A stretch of DNA of 64,000 bases, from NCBI RefSeq assembly GCF_013912065.1, contig NZ_JACESA010000001.1, forward strand, positions 62,001-126,000, in the 5' to 3' direction. The stretch's first letter is position 1, and every line of letters starts with the position of its first letter. The DNA comes from Brevundimonas sp. (lineage in GTDB: Bacteria; Pseudomonadota; Alphaproteobacteria; Caulobacterales; Caulobacteraceae). Below, one piece after another: positions 44,161 to 52,425 of the stretch. A program made the translations under genes and the position numbers. The notes under the pieces are model-generated. The model was given only the letters and a program-made list of their open reading frames with translations, was not told where the DNA came from and did no database searches.

Positions 44161-45474
44161 TTGACCCAAAAACTGATTGATCACGCCGCCCCCGTTCAGC
44201 GGGCGGTCGTCATCCACCCCGACGGACGATCCGAGTCGCCAAGGCTGGCTGAAGAGCGTCTCGAGGAGGCGTCCGGCCTGGCCCGAGCTCTGGACCTCGA
44301 TATCCGGGGCGAGGAGATCGTGCGTATCCGAAAGGTCGCGCCGGCCACCCTGTTCGGCTCCGGCAAGGTCGAGGAACTGGCCGCCCTGATGCGGGCGGCC
44401 GAGGCCGACGTGGCCATCATCGACGATGCTCTGACCCCAGTGCAGCAACGCAATCTGGAAAAGGAATGGGAGGTGAAGGTCATCGACCGCACCGGCCTGA
44501 TCCTGGAAATCTTCGGCCGCCGGGCGCGGACCAAGGAGGGGCGGCTGCAGGTCGAGCTGGCGCGGCTCGACTATGAGCGGTCGCGGCTGGTGCGCACCTG
44601 GACCCACCTTGAACGCCAGCGCGGCGGCACCGGCTCGACCGGCGGTCCAGGCGAAACCCAGATCGAGCTGGACCGTCGCCTGATCGCCGATCGGATCGTG
44701 CGGCTGAAGGCCGAGCTGGAAGAGGTGCGTCGGACGCGCGGCCTGCACCGCAAACAACGCCAGAAGGTTCCGTTCCCGACCATCGCCCTGGTCGGCTACA
44801 CCAACGCCGGCAAATCGACCCTGTTCAACCGGCTGACGGGATCCGAGGTCTTCGCCAAGGACCTGTTGTTCGCCACCCTGGATACGACCCAGCGCACCAT
44901 TCGCCTGCCGCAGGGCCGGCCGGCCATCGTCGCGGACACCGTCGGCTTCATCTCCGACCTGCCGCATGAACTGGTCGAGAGCTTCCGCGCCACATTGGAA
45001 GAAGTGGGCGAGGCCGATCTGATCCTGCACGTCCGCGACATCGCCTCGGCCGACAGCGACGCCCAGGCCAAGGACGTCGAGACGGTGCTGAAACAGATCG
45101 AGACGCCCGAGGGCAAGACCCGCCGGGTACTGGAAGTCTGGAACAAGATCGACCTGCTGGACGACGAGGCGCGGGAAGCCGTGCTGGGCCAGGCCGAGCG
45201 TCTGGCGAAGGACGGCGAAGCGGTCGCCGTCTCGGCCTGGACCGGGGAGGGGATTGAGCCCCTGCGCGAAACCATCGCCGGCCTGATCGACGACGACCCG
45301 GAAACCCGGATGACCATCGCGCCCGAACAGGGTGAGGCTCTGGCCTGGCTGTACGAGCATGGCCGGGTGACGTTCCGCGATACGGACGGCGAGGGCCGTA
45401 CTCATGTCGCGGTTCGGCTGCACCCTGCGGCGCTGGGGCGTTTCGAACGCCTGTACCCAGACCTGGCGGGCTGA
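44161..45474 (+). CDS. hflX: GTPase HflX
   Basis: HflX is a ribosome-splitting GTPase used under stress. The 437 residues have an N-terminal HflX domain (VAIIDDALTPVQQRNLEK, GGTGSTGGPGETQIELDRR) and a GTPase domain with GYTNAGKSTLFN, DTVGFISDLPHELVESF and the NKID motif WNKIDLL. The start is TTG adjacent to the hfq stop (TGATTG), so expression is likely coupled. The hfq-hflX order is classic. Confidence 0.95.
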   Translation: MTQKLIDHAAPVQRAVVIHPDGRSESPRLAEERLEEASGLARALDLDIRGEEIVRIRKVAPATLFGSGKVEELAALMRAAEADVAIIDDALTPVQQRNLEKEWEVKVIDRTGLILEIFGRRARTKEGRLQVELARLDYERSRLVRTWTHLERQRGGTGSTGGPGETQIELDRRLIADRIVRLKAELEEVRRTRGLHRKQRQKVPFPTIALVGYTNAGKSTLFNRLTGSEVFAKDLLFATLDTTQRTIRLPQGRPAIVADTVGFISDLPHELVESFRATLEEVGEADLILHVRDIASADSDAQAKDVETVLKQIETPEGKTRRVLEVWNKIDLLDDEAREAVLGQAERLAKDGEAVAVSAWTGEGIEPLRETIAGLIDDDPETRMTIAPEQGEALAWLYEHGRVTFRDTDGEGRTHVAVRLHPAALGRFERLYPDLAG

Positions 45475-45478
45475 CACC

Positions 45479-47116
45479 ATGCATCTGATCGAGACCGTGC
45501 TGCTGCTGCTTCTGGCCGTCGTGGTTTCGGGCTCGATCGCACGCATCACCCGGATCGCCCTGCCGTTGGTGCAAATCGGTCTGGGGGCGGCCATTGTTCT
45601 GATCACCGGCAAGACGGTGGATCTCGAGCCGGACATCTTCTTCCTGCTGTTCCTGCCGCCGCTGCTGTTTCTCGACGGCTGGCGCATTCCGAAGGAGCAC
45701 CTGTTTCGCGACCGGGCGGTGATCCTGGAATTAGCCCTTGGCCTGGTGCTGTTCACCGTCATCGGCCTGGGCTTCATGATCTGGTGGATGATCCCGGAAA
45801 TGCCGCTGCCGGTGGCCTTCGCCCTGGCCGCCATCCTGTCGCCCACCGATCCCATCGCGGTCCAGGCCATCGCCTCGCGGTCGCCGATCCCCAAGCGGCT
45901 GATGCATATCCTGGAGGGCGAGTCGCTGCTGAACGACGCGACCGGCCTGACCTGTATGCGGATCGCCGTGATCGCCGCGACGACCGGCGTCTTCTCCATC
46001 GGGCATGCGGTCGGGACCTTTGCGTGGCTGGCCCTGGCGGGGGTGTCGGTCGGGATTCTTGTCACCCTGGCCATCAGCGCCGCCAAGGGGTTCGTCAGCC
46101 GTCGATGGGGCGAGGATACGGGCGCCCAGATCCTGGTCAGCCTGCTGATCCCCTTCGCCGCCTATCTGGTGGCGGAAGAGCTGCGCGCCTCGGGCATATT
46201 GGCGGCCGTCGCCGCCGGCATCACCATGAGCTTCACCGAGCGGAACGGCGGCAACGGCCAGTCTCTGGCCATGACGCGCATCCGGCGCGCCGTGGTCTGG
46301 GACACCGTCCAGTTCGTCGCCAACGGCATCATCTTCGTCATCCTGGGCGAGCAGATGCCGTCCATTATGGCGCGCGCCGCCGAAGTGGTGCGGGGGACCA
46401 GCCGACCCGAGATCTGGTGGCTGGCGGTCTATGTCTTCGCCATCGTCGCGGCCCTTGCCGCGCTGAGGTTCGTGTGGGTGTGGACCTCGCTGAAACTGAC
46501 CCTGTTCCGCCGCCGCGAGCGGGGACCGCCCGCCAAGGTGGGGCTGCGCCTGACAATGGTCATGTCGTTGGCGGGCGTGCGTGGAGCCATCACCCTGGCC
46601 GGCATCCTGACCGTGCCGTTCGTCCTGGCCGACGGGTCGCCGATGCCGTCGCGCAATCTGGCGATCTTCCTGGCCGCGGGGGTGATCATCGTCTCACTGT
46701 TGCTGGCGACCTTCGCCCTGCCGCGGCTGCTGAAAAATGTCGAGCTGCCGCCCGAGCCGTCGCAACAGCAGGAAGAGGATCACAGCCGGATCGCCGCCGC
46801 CACGGCTGCGCTACGGGCCATCGAGGACGTGTCCCACGACATGGCGGAGGGCAAGCCCAACCCCGACCTCTATTCCGACATCGCCAGCCGGTTGATGGAG
46901 CTTTACCGCCACAGGATCGAGAGCCGCACCCGAACCGACGAGGACGATGTCGAGGCCGCGCGCCAGATGGACGAGATCGAGCGTCAGCTGCGTCTGGCCG
47001 GGCTCGCCGCTGAGCGGGAGGAATTCACCCGGCTAGGCCGGTCGCGCCAGATCGACGAGGAGACGGCGAAACGTCTGATCCGCGAAGTGGACCTGCAGGA
47101 GCTGCGGTATCTGTAG
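45479..47116 (+). CDS. Na+/H+ antiporter (CPA1 family)
   Basis: A 545-residue transporter with about 12 hydrophobic segments followed by a hydrophilic C-terminal domain (from about residue 425) rich in charged residues. LFLDGWRIPKEHLFRDR, AAILSPTDPIAVQAIA and LEGESLLNDATGL are CPA1 hallmarks, the last containing the ion-binding Asp. It likely exchanges Na+ or K+ for H+ in pH or osmotic balance. ATG 45479 lies 4 bases after the hflX stop. It converges with the HAD gene, with 3 bases between stops. Confidence 0.92.
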   Translation: MHLIETVLLLLLAVVVSGSIARITRIALPLVQIGLGAAIVLITGKTVDLEPDIFFLLFLPPLLFLDGWRIPKEHLFRDRAVILELALGLVLFTVIGLGFMIWWMIPEMPLPVAFALAAILSPTDPIAVQAIASRSPIPKRLMHILEGESLLNDATGLTCMRIAVIAATTGVFSIGHAVGTFAWLALAGVSVGILVTLAISAAKGFVSRRWGEDTGAQILVSLLIPFAAYLVAEELRASGILAAVAAGITMSFTERNGGNGQSLAMTRIRRAVVWDTVQFVANGIIFVILGEQMPSIMARAAEVVRGTSRPEIWWLAVYVFAIVAALAALRFVWVWTSLKLTLFRRRERGPPAKVGLRLTMVMSLAGVRGAITLAGILTVPFVLADGSPMPSRNLAIFLAAGVIIVSLLLATFALPRLLKNVELPPEPSQQQEEDHSRIAAATAALRAIEDVSHDMAEGKPNPDLYSDIASRLMELYRHRIESRTRTDEDDVEAARQMDEIERQLRLAGLAAEREEFTRLGRSRQIDEETAKRLIREVDLQELRYL

Positions 47117-47119
47117 CGG

Positions 47120-47791
47120 TCAGCGGTCCATGAAGGCGGTGACGCCGGCATAGGAATCAGCGATGTGGTGGGCGCCGCGCGCGATCAGCCGGTCGGCGTG
47201 GCCGTCGCGGATGTGGCCGCCAGCGGTCAGGCCGATGACGGTCATGCCGGCGGCGACCCCCGCGGTGACCCCCGCCTCGCTATCCTCGATGACCAGGACC
47301 CGCGACGGATCGACGCCCATGTTCCGGGCCGCGTGCAGGAAGATGTCGGGATGGGGCTTGCCCCGCTCGACCACCAGGCCGGTGAAGACGGCGCCGTCGA
47401 AATGGTCGGTCAGGCCGAACAGGTCCAGGCCGACGCCGATCCAGTCTGGGCCACTGGATGAGGCGATGCAGCGGGCCTCGTCCCGGCCGGAAACGAAGTC
47501 GAGCAGACCGGGCACAGGTTTGAGATGCAGGGGCGCGCGGGCGCGGCAGGTCGCGAACCAGGTGGTGTGGAAGTCCTCGGGGCAGGGGCGGCCAAGGGCC
47601 GCCTCGACCACGGGGCGGTTGTCGCGCCAGCGCTTGCCCGTATAGGCGGCCAGCACGTCATCCAGACTGGTGGGCAGGCCTATGGCGGTCAGCTGTTCGG
47701 CCATGACGGTGCTGTTCAGCACCTCGCTGTCGGCGACGACGCCGTCGTAGTCGAAGATGATCAGGTCGTAGGTCACGCGGGCCTTGCTCAA
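47120..47791 (-). CDS. HAD-IA family phosphatase (beta-phosphoglucomutase-like)
   Basis: A 223-residue HAD hydrolase with motif I IFDYDGVVADSEVLN, a C1-type cap, motif II near CIASSSGPDWIG, Lys in VERGKPHPDIFLHAA, and the acidic motif VLVIEDSEAGVTAG. It resembles beta-phosphoglucomutase/sugar-phosphate phosphatases. The likely start is TTG 47791, overlapping the mazG stop as TTGA. Substrate not predictable. Confidence 0.88.
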   Translation of the reverse strand: MSKARVTYDLIIFDYDGVVADSEVLNSTVMAEQLTAIGLPTSLDDVLAAYTGKRWRDNRPVVEAALGRPCPEDFHTTWFATCRARAPLHLKPVPGLLDFVSGRDEARCIASSSGPDWIGVGLDLFGLTDHFDGAVFTGLVVERGKPHPDIFLHAARNMGVDPSRVLVIEDSEAGVTAGVAAGMTVIGLTAGGHIRDGHADRLIARGAHHIADSYAGVTAFMDR

Positions 47792-48582
47792 TCCTTGGAG
47801 GCGGTCTTCTCGGCGACCTTTGCGGCGTCCCAGAGGCGGTCCATTTCTTCCAGCGTCGACTGGTCGGGCGTGCGGCCGTCCTTGGCCAGCTCGGCCTCGA
47901 TGAAGCCGAAGCGGCGCACGAATTTGGCGTTTGTGGCGCGCAGGGCGTCTTCAGGCTCGACGTCCAGCTTGCGGGCCAGGTTGGCGACGACGAACAGCAG
48001 GTCGCCCAGTTCCTCGCGCGCCTTGGCCTTGTCGCCGGCGGCGATTTCGACGCGCAACTCCTCGACTTCCTCGGCCAGCTTGTCGAACACCTCGTCGGTC
48101 GAGGGCCAGTCGAAGCCGACGCGGCCGGCGCGTTTAGTCAGTTTGGCGGCGCGGGTCAGGGCGGGCAGGCCGACCGGCACGTCGTCCAGCACGCCGGGCT
48201 TCTTGCGGTCCTTGCGCTCGGCGGCCTTGATGGCTTCCCAGGCGACGGTCTGCTCCTTCGACGACCGTTGCGCCTCGTCGCCGAAGACGTGGGGGTGTCG
48301 GCGTTCCAGCTTGTCGGCGATGGCCGTCACTACGTCGTCGAAGGCGAACAGCCCCTGTTCCTCGGCCATGCGGGAGTGGAAGACGACCTGGAACAGCAGG
48401 TCGCCCAGTTCGCCCTTCAGCTCGTTCAGATCGTTGCGCTCGATGGCGTCGGCGACCTCATAAGCTTCTTCGATGGTGTAGGGGGCGATGGTGGCGAAGG
48501 TCTGCTCCACGTCCCAGGGGCAGCCGCCGTCGGGGTCGCGCAGCCGCTCCATGACGCCGAGAAGTCGGTCGATAGGCGTCAC
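47788..48582 (-). CDS. mazG: Nucleoside triphosphate pyrophosphohydrolase MazG
   Basis: MazG hydrolyses NTPs, limiting ppGpp or removing non-canonical nucleotides. The 264 residues contain two MazG domains: the first with CPWDVEQTFATIAPYTIEEAYEV and LKGELGDLLFQVVFHSRMAEE, the second with AREELGDLLFVVANLAR. It starts with GTG overlapping the stop of the MFS gene (GTGA). Confidence 0.95.
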   Translation of the reverse strand: MTPIDRLLGVMERLRDPDGGCPWDVEQTFATIAPYTIEEAYEVADAIERNDLNELKGELGDLLFQVVFHSRMAEEQGLFAFDDVVTAIADKLERRHPHVFGDEAQRSSKEQTVAWEAIKAAERKDRKKPGVLDDVPVGLPALTRAAKLTKRAGRVGFDWPSTDEVFDKLAEEVEELRVEIAAGDKAKAREELGDLLFVVANLARKLDVEPEDALRATNAKFVRRFGFIEAELAKDGRTPDQSTLEEMDRLWDAAKVAEKTASKD

Positions 48583-49943
48583 GCCTTGGCTCCAGCATCG
48601 CGCGCTTCCAGCGCCAGACGGATTTCGTCATGGCGTTTGGGTGTGAGGGGGTAGCCCTTCAGCACCCAGGCGGCGGCGGCCAGCAGCAGGCCCGGAACCA
48701 GGATAAACAGCACTTGCAGCGTCAGCAGCGAAAAGGCGCTGTTGCCGCCCGCTGCGGGGATCGCCTTGAAGCCCACCCATTGTAGGATCAGGTAGGGGAT
48801 CAGGGCCACGACGTGACCAATCTTGGTGGTCGCCGACAGGATGGAGAACATCAGGCCGGTGCGGTCCACGCCGGTCTCCAGCCGCACCTCGTCGCCCGCA
48901 TCCGCCATCATGGCCCGCAGCAGGAAGAGGCCGGCGGCATAGGGCAGGCCGGCGATGAACATGGCCGCCGCCGTCAGGATGAAGTTGCCGCCGGGAACCA
49001 GGGTGGCGGCGATATAGAGGCCGGCGAAGATCAGGCTGGCGACCGCCAGGGCCTTATCCTTGCCGATCCGCGTCGCCAGCCAGGCCCAGATCGGGGCGCC
49101 GCACAGACCGGCGATGAAATAGAACAACATGAACAGGCCGGCCTGGCTGTGGTCGTAGCCTTTGATCTGGCCGAAGAAGAAGAACAGCAACGAGCCGGTG
49201 ATGCCGGGCGCGACGCCGAGCAGCAGGTCGGCGATCAGCAGTTTGCGCACCGTCGGCATCTTCAGCAGGGCCAGATAGGCGCCGGCGCCGCCATGGGGTT
49301 GATCCCCGGCGTTGACCGGTTCCGGCACGGCGACCATGGCCAGGCCGATGGTCAGGGGTAGGGCGATCAGTATGGCCCAGCCCATGATGCGCACGCCGTC
49401 GGCGTAGGTTCCGATACCGGTCTGGATCACGACCGTCGGCAGAACCAGGATCAGGATGACGCCGATGATGTTGAACACCTGCCACCAGCCGTAGACGCGG
49501 CTGCGCTGGTCATATTGCGGGGCGAGGACGGCGGCCCAGCCTAGCTGGCCCAGAGTGCCGATCGAGAAGCCGAGGTAGAGGACCAGCAGCCAGCCGAACA
49601 GATAGGCGGGCGGTGCGCCGGGCTGGACCACCACGAACATCATGAAGGCCGACAACATCAGAATCGGCGTCGAGATCGCCATCCAGGGGCGATAGCGCCC
49701 GAGGCGGGTCTTGGTCTTGTCCATGCCCCAGCCGATGAAGGGATCGAAGACGATGTCGATCAGGCGCACCGCCATGAAGACGGCGGCGACCACGCCGAGC
49801 TCCAACCCCACGTGGGTTGCATAGAACTCGGGCAGGGTGACAGGAAGGGCCACGCCGAACGCCGCCAGGGGCAGGCAGGGGCCCGAGAAGGCGGCGAGCA
49901 CCGCGTTCGAGCGGCGGGGCGTGGTCGTCGCGGCGGTGGCCAT
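48579..49943 (-). CDS. MFS transporter, GPH sugar:cation symporter type
   Basis: A 454-residue transporter with about 12 hydrophobic segments. The N-terminal half has the GPH-like RLIDIVFDPFIGWGMDKTKTRLGRYRPWM block, suggesting a glycoside-pentoside-hexuronide:cation symporter. The start ATG 49943 (MATAATTTPRRSN) precedes the first helix; upstream in-frame codons to 50021 add no hydrophobic segment. It is the first gene of the MFS-mazG-HAD unit. The GH3 enzyme 2.5 kb away may act on the same sugars, but this is inference. Confidence 0.88.
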   Translation of the reverse strand: MATAATTTPRRSNAVLAAFSGPCLPLAAFGVALPVTLPEFYATHVGLELGVVAAVFMAVRLIDIVFDPFIGWGMDKTKTRLGRYRPWMAISTPILMLSAFMMFVVVQPGAPPAYLFGWLLVLYLGFSIGTLGQLGWAAVLAPQYDQRSRVYGWWQVFNIIGVILILVLPTVVIQTGIGTYADGVRIMGWAILIALPLTIGLAMVAVPEPVNAGDQPHGGAGAYLALLKMPTVRKLLIADLLLGVAPGITGSLLFFFFGQIKGYDHSQAGLFMLFYFIAGLCGAPIWAWLATRIGKDKALAVASLIFAGLYIAATLVPGGNFILTAAAMFIAGLPYAAGLFLLRAMMADAGDEVRLETGVDRTGLMFSILSATTKIGHVVALIPYLILQWVGFKAIPAAGGNSAFSLLTLQVLFILVPGLLLAAAAWVLKGYPLTPKRHDEIRLALEARDAGAKA

Positions 49944-50052
49944 GCGTCGGTCCGGAAGATTCGGCGCGAGTCGGCCGCGCGTCACCATGCCAGCGATCCT
50001 CGGCGCATGCACTGACGACATCGGACACTTGCCGGATCAATCGGCTTGAGGC

Positions 50053-50922
50053 TTGCTGCGCTACATGTGGCGAAGTCTGATCGCGTTCCTGTTCCTGGCC
50101 TTCGCCCTGGCCTTCGCCGGCGGCGCTCGCGCGGCCGGGCCATGTCACACCAACGCCGACGTCTGGGGCGGGCAGGCCTTGGCCAACGCCGCCTCGGCCT
50201 ACGGGATGGAGTGGGCGCCGTTCGGGGCGACGGAGTACGGCTGGATGACCTATGTCCCGCTGATCCAGCGGGATCTGCATACGGGGTGCGGCCCGGGCAC
50301 GCCGGTCTTCGCTTCGCAGCTGGCGGGCTTCCAGCAGACTCATGGTCTCGCGCCGACCGGCCTGTTCGACTCCGCCGCATTTCAGGTCTTCCGGGGTATC
50401 TGGCAGGAGCGCCGGCCGTTCGTCATGGCGCGGACCCGCCAGGAATGCCCTGATCCCCCACCCATCAATCAACTGGGCTATCTGGTGGCGTCGGAGGAAC
50501 ACGCGGACCGGCTGACGCGACTGCTTCGACGCGACGTTCTGGACGCCTATCGACGGCTGGTCGCGGCCGCGCGCGCCGAGGCGCCCGAGGTGGCGGCCAA
50601 TCCGGAACTGCTGCAGATATTCTCCGGTTTCCGCGATCCGGAAGCCGACGCCGCGCGCTGCGCCCAGCAGGGCAATTGCGACGGCCTGCGTCGCGCCGTC
50701 TGCTCGCCCCATCGAACAGGCACGGCGGTCGATCTCTATGTCGGACAGGCGCCGGGCCTGGGTGTCGATTCCACGGCTCCGATGAGCCGGGAACATATGG
50801 CGCGGACAGCGACCTATCGCTGGCTGGTGCTCAATGCCGAGCGGTTCGGCTTCGTGCCCTACGTCTATGAGCCCTGGCATTGGGAATATGTCCGGCCATG
50901 GGATCCGGCTTTCACACCGTGA
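50053..50922 (+). CDS. Secreted M15/VanY-type peptidoglycan carboxypeptidase-like protein
   Basis: A 289-residue protein with a signal peptide (residues 1 to about 27). Residues about 55-110 resemble a peptidoglycan-binding repeat (FASQLAGFQQTHGLAPTGLFD). The C-terminal half has the M15 zinc motifs HRTGTAVDLYVG and EPWHWEYV, plus FSGFRDPEADAARCAQ. It probably trims stem peptides. The start may be TTG 50053 or ATG 50065. Confidence 0.85.
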   Translation: MLRYMWRSLIAFLFLAFALAFAGGARAAGPCHTNADVWGGQALANAASAYGMEWAPFGATEYGWMTYVPLIQRDLHTGCGPGTPVFASQLAGFQQTHGLAPTGLFDSAAFQVFRGIWQERRPFVMARTRQECPDPPPINQLGYLVASEEHADRLTRLLRRDVLDAYRRLVAAARAEAPEVAANPELLQIFSGFRDPEADAARCAQQGNCDGLRRAVCSPHRTGTAVDLYVGQAPGLGVDSTAPMSREHMARTATYRWLVLNAERFGFVPYVYEPWHWEYVRPWDPAFTP

Positions 50923-51004
50923 CTTGAGGCGGCCGGTTCTGCAGGTCTTTGCGGCGGAAACTGAATAGGGGGGACTTGCATGGAGAGCCGTGGAGGGCCA
51001 CGTT

Positions 51005-51017
51005 AGCAACGGTTGCT
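51005..51017. promoter_or_regulatory. Short palindrome upstream of wrbA
   Basis: AGCAAC-G-GTTGCT lies 43 bases before the wrbA start. It could be an operator for an oxidative or quinone-responsive regulator; none is encoded nearby. Confidence 0.3.
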
Positions 51018-51059
51018 GTTGCGAATGGCGACCGCCGTCATTAGCAGTGGAGCCTCCCC

Positions 51060-51662
51060 ATGCCGAAAATCCTCGTCCTCTATCATTCGACCTATGGCCA
51101 CATCGAAGCCATGGCCGAGGCCATCGCCGAAGGCGCGCGCGAAGTCGAAGGCGCGGTCGTCGACATCAAGCGCGTGCCGGAGACCGTGCCGGAAGAACTG
51201 GCCAAGTCATCGGGCTACAAGCTGGATCAGAAGGCGCCGATCGCGGTGATCGACGATCTGAAGGACTACGACGCCATTATTCTGGGCGCGGGCACCCGCT
51301 TTGGTTCGGCCGCGTCGCAGATGCGCGCCTTCCTCGATCAGGCCGGCGGCCTGTGGTTCACCGGCGCCCTGCTGGGCAAGGTGGGCGGGGCCTTCACCGC
51401 CAGCGCGACGCAACACGGCGGTCAGGAAACCACCTTCCAGGGTCTGCACAACTTCTTCATGCACCACGGCATGCCGGTCGTGGGCCTGCCCTACGCCTAT
51501 CAGGCCATGATGACGCTGGACACGGTCGAAGGTGGTTCGCCCTATGGCGCCACGACCATCACCGGCGGCGACGGCTCGCGCATGCCCAGCGAGATCGAAC
51601 TGGGCGGCGCCAAGTTCCAGGGCCGGCATATCGCCCAGATCGCCAAAAAGCTGCACGGCTGA
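51060..51662 (+). CDS. wrbA: NAD(P)H:quinone oxidoreductase WrbA
   Basis: A 200-residue flavodoxin-like FMN enzyme that reduces quinones by two electrons, avoiding semiquinone radicals. It starts [20 protein letters not shown] and shows the typical [19 protein letters not shown] and [18 protein letters not shown] lies upstream of the ATG. The DODA-type dioxygenase starts 4 bases after its stop, suggesting an operon concerned with aromatic or quinone compounds. Confidence 0.95.
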   Translation: MPKILVLYHSTYGHIEAMAEAIAEGAREVEGAVVDIKRVPETVPEELAKSSGYKLDQKAPIAVIDDLKDYDAIILGAGTRFGSAASQMRAFLDQAGGLWFTGALLGKVGGAFTASATQHGGQETTFQGLHNFFMHHGMPVVGLPYAYQAMMTLDTVEGGSPYGATTITGGDGSRMPSEIELGGAKFQGRHIAQIAKKLHG

Positions 51663-51666
51663 TCCG

Positions 51667-52425
51667 ATGCGCCAGCCCGCCGTCTTCTTCGGTCACGGCT
51701 CGCCGATGAACGCTCTGGGCGGTCCCTTCGGGGCCGCCTGGCGCGAACTGGGCGAGGCCGTCGGCAAACCCCGTGGCGTGGTGATGATCTCTGCCCACTG
51801 GGAGACGCGCGGGCTGGGCGTCACCGCGCAGGACCGGCCCGAAACCATCCATGATTTCGGCAACTTCCCGCGCGAACTTCGGGAGTTCCAGTATCCGGCG
51901 CCCGGCTCGCCCGAACTGGCGGCCCGGGTCGCGGAACTGACGGGCGCGGTCCAGACCGAGCAGTGGGGTCTGGATCACGGGACGTGGTCGGTGCTGACCC
52001 ATGTCTGGCCCGAGGCCGACGTGCCGGTGGTGCAGTTGTCGCTGAACCGCGACCTGACGGCGCGCCAGCACTATGAACTGGCCAAGACTCTGCGGCCTTT
52101 GCGGGATGAGGGAATACTGATCGCCGGCTCGGGCGACTTCGTCCACAATCTGCGGACCTGGAAGCGCGAGGCCGGCGCCGAACCCTATGCCTGGGCGACC
52201 GGATTCAACGAGGCCGTCAAACACGCGTTTCGGGTCGGGGACCACGAGGCCCTGATTGACTGGATCGACCTGGCCGAGGACGCCCAGCTGAGCGTGCCGA
52301 CCGACGAACACTATCTGCCGGTCCTCTATGTCGCCGCCCAGCAGGAGGCGGGCGAGTCGGTCAGCTTCTTCAACGACCTGATCGACGGCGGCTCGATCTC
52401 GATGACCGGAGTGCGGATCGGCTGA
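51667..52425 (+). CDS. Extradiol dioxygenase of the DODA/YgiD type
   Basis: A 252-residue LigB-superfamily enzyme related to 4,5-DOPA extradiol dioxygenase. Metal-ligand blocks are FFGHGSPMNALGG, ISAHWETRG, GLDHGTWSVL and GSGDFVHNLRT. ATG 51667 matches the short family N-terminus; the open frame continues upstream but overlaps wrbA. The true substrate is unknown. It probably shares a transcript with wrbA. Confidence 0.9.
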   Translation: MRQPAVFFGHGSPMNALGGPFGAAWRELGEAVGKPRGVVMISAHWETRGLGVTAQDRPETIHDFGNFPRELREFQYPAPGSPELAARVAELTGAVQTEQWGLDHGTWSVLTHVWPEADVPVVQLSLNRDLTARQHYELAKTLRPLRDEGILIAGSGDFVHNLRTWKREAGAEPYAWATGFNEAVKHAFRVGDHEALIDWIDLAEDAQLSVPTDEHYLPVLYVAAQQEAGESVSFFNDLIDGGSISMTGVRIG

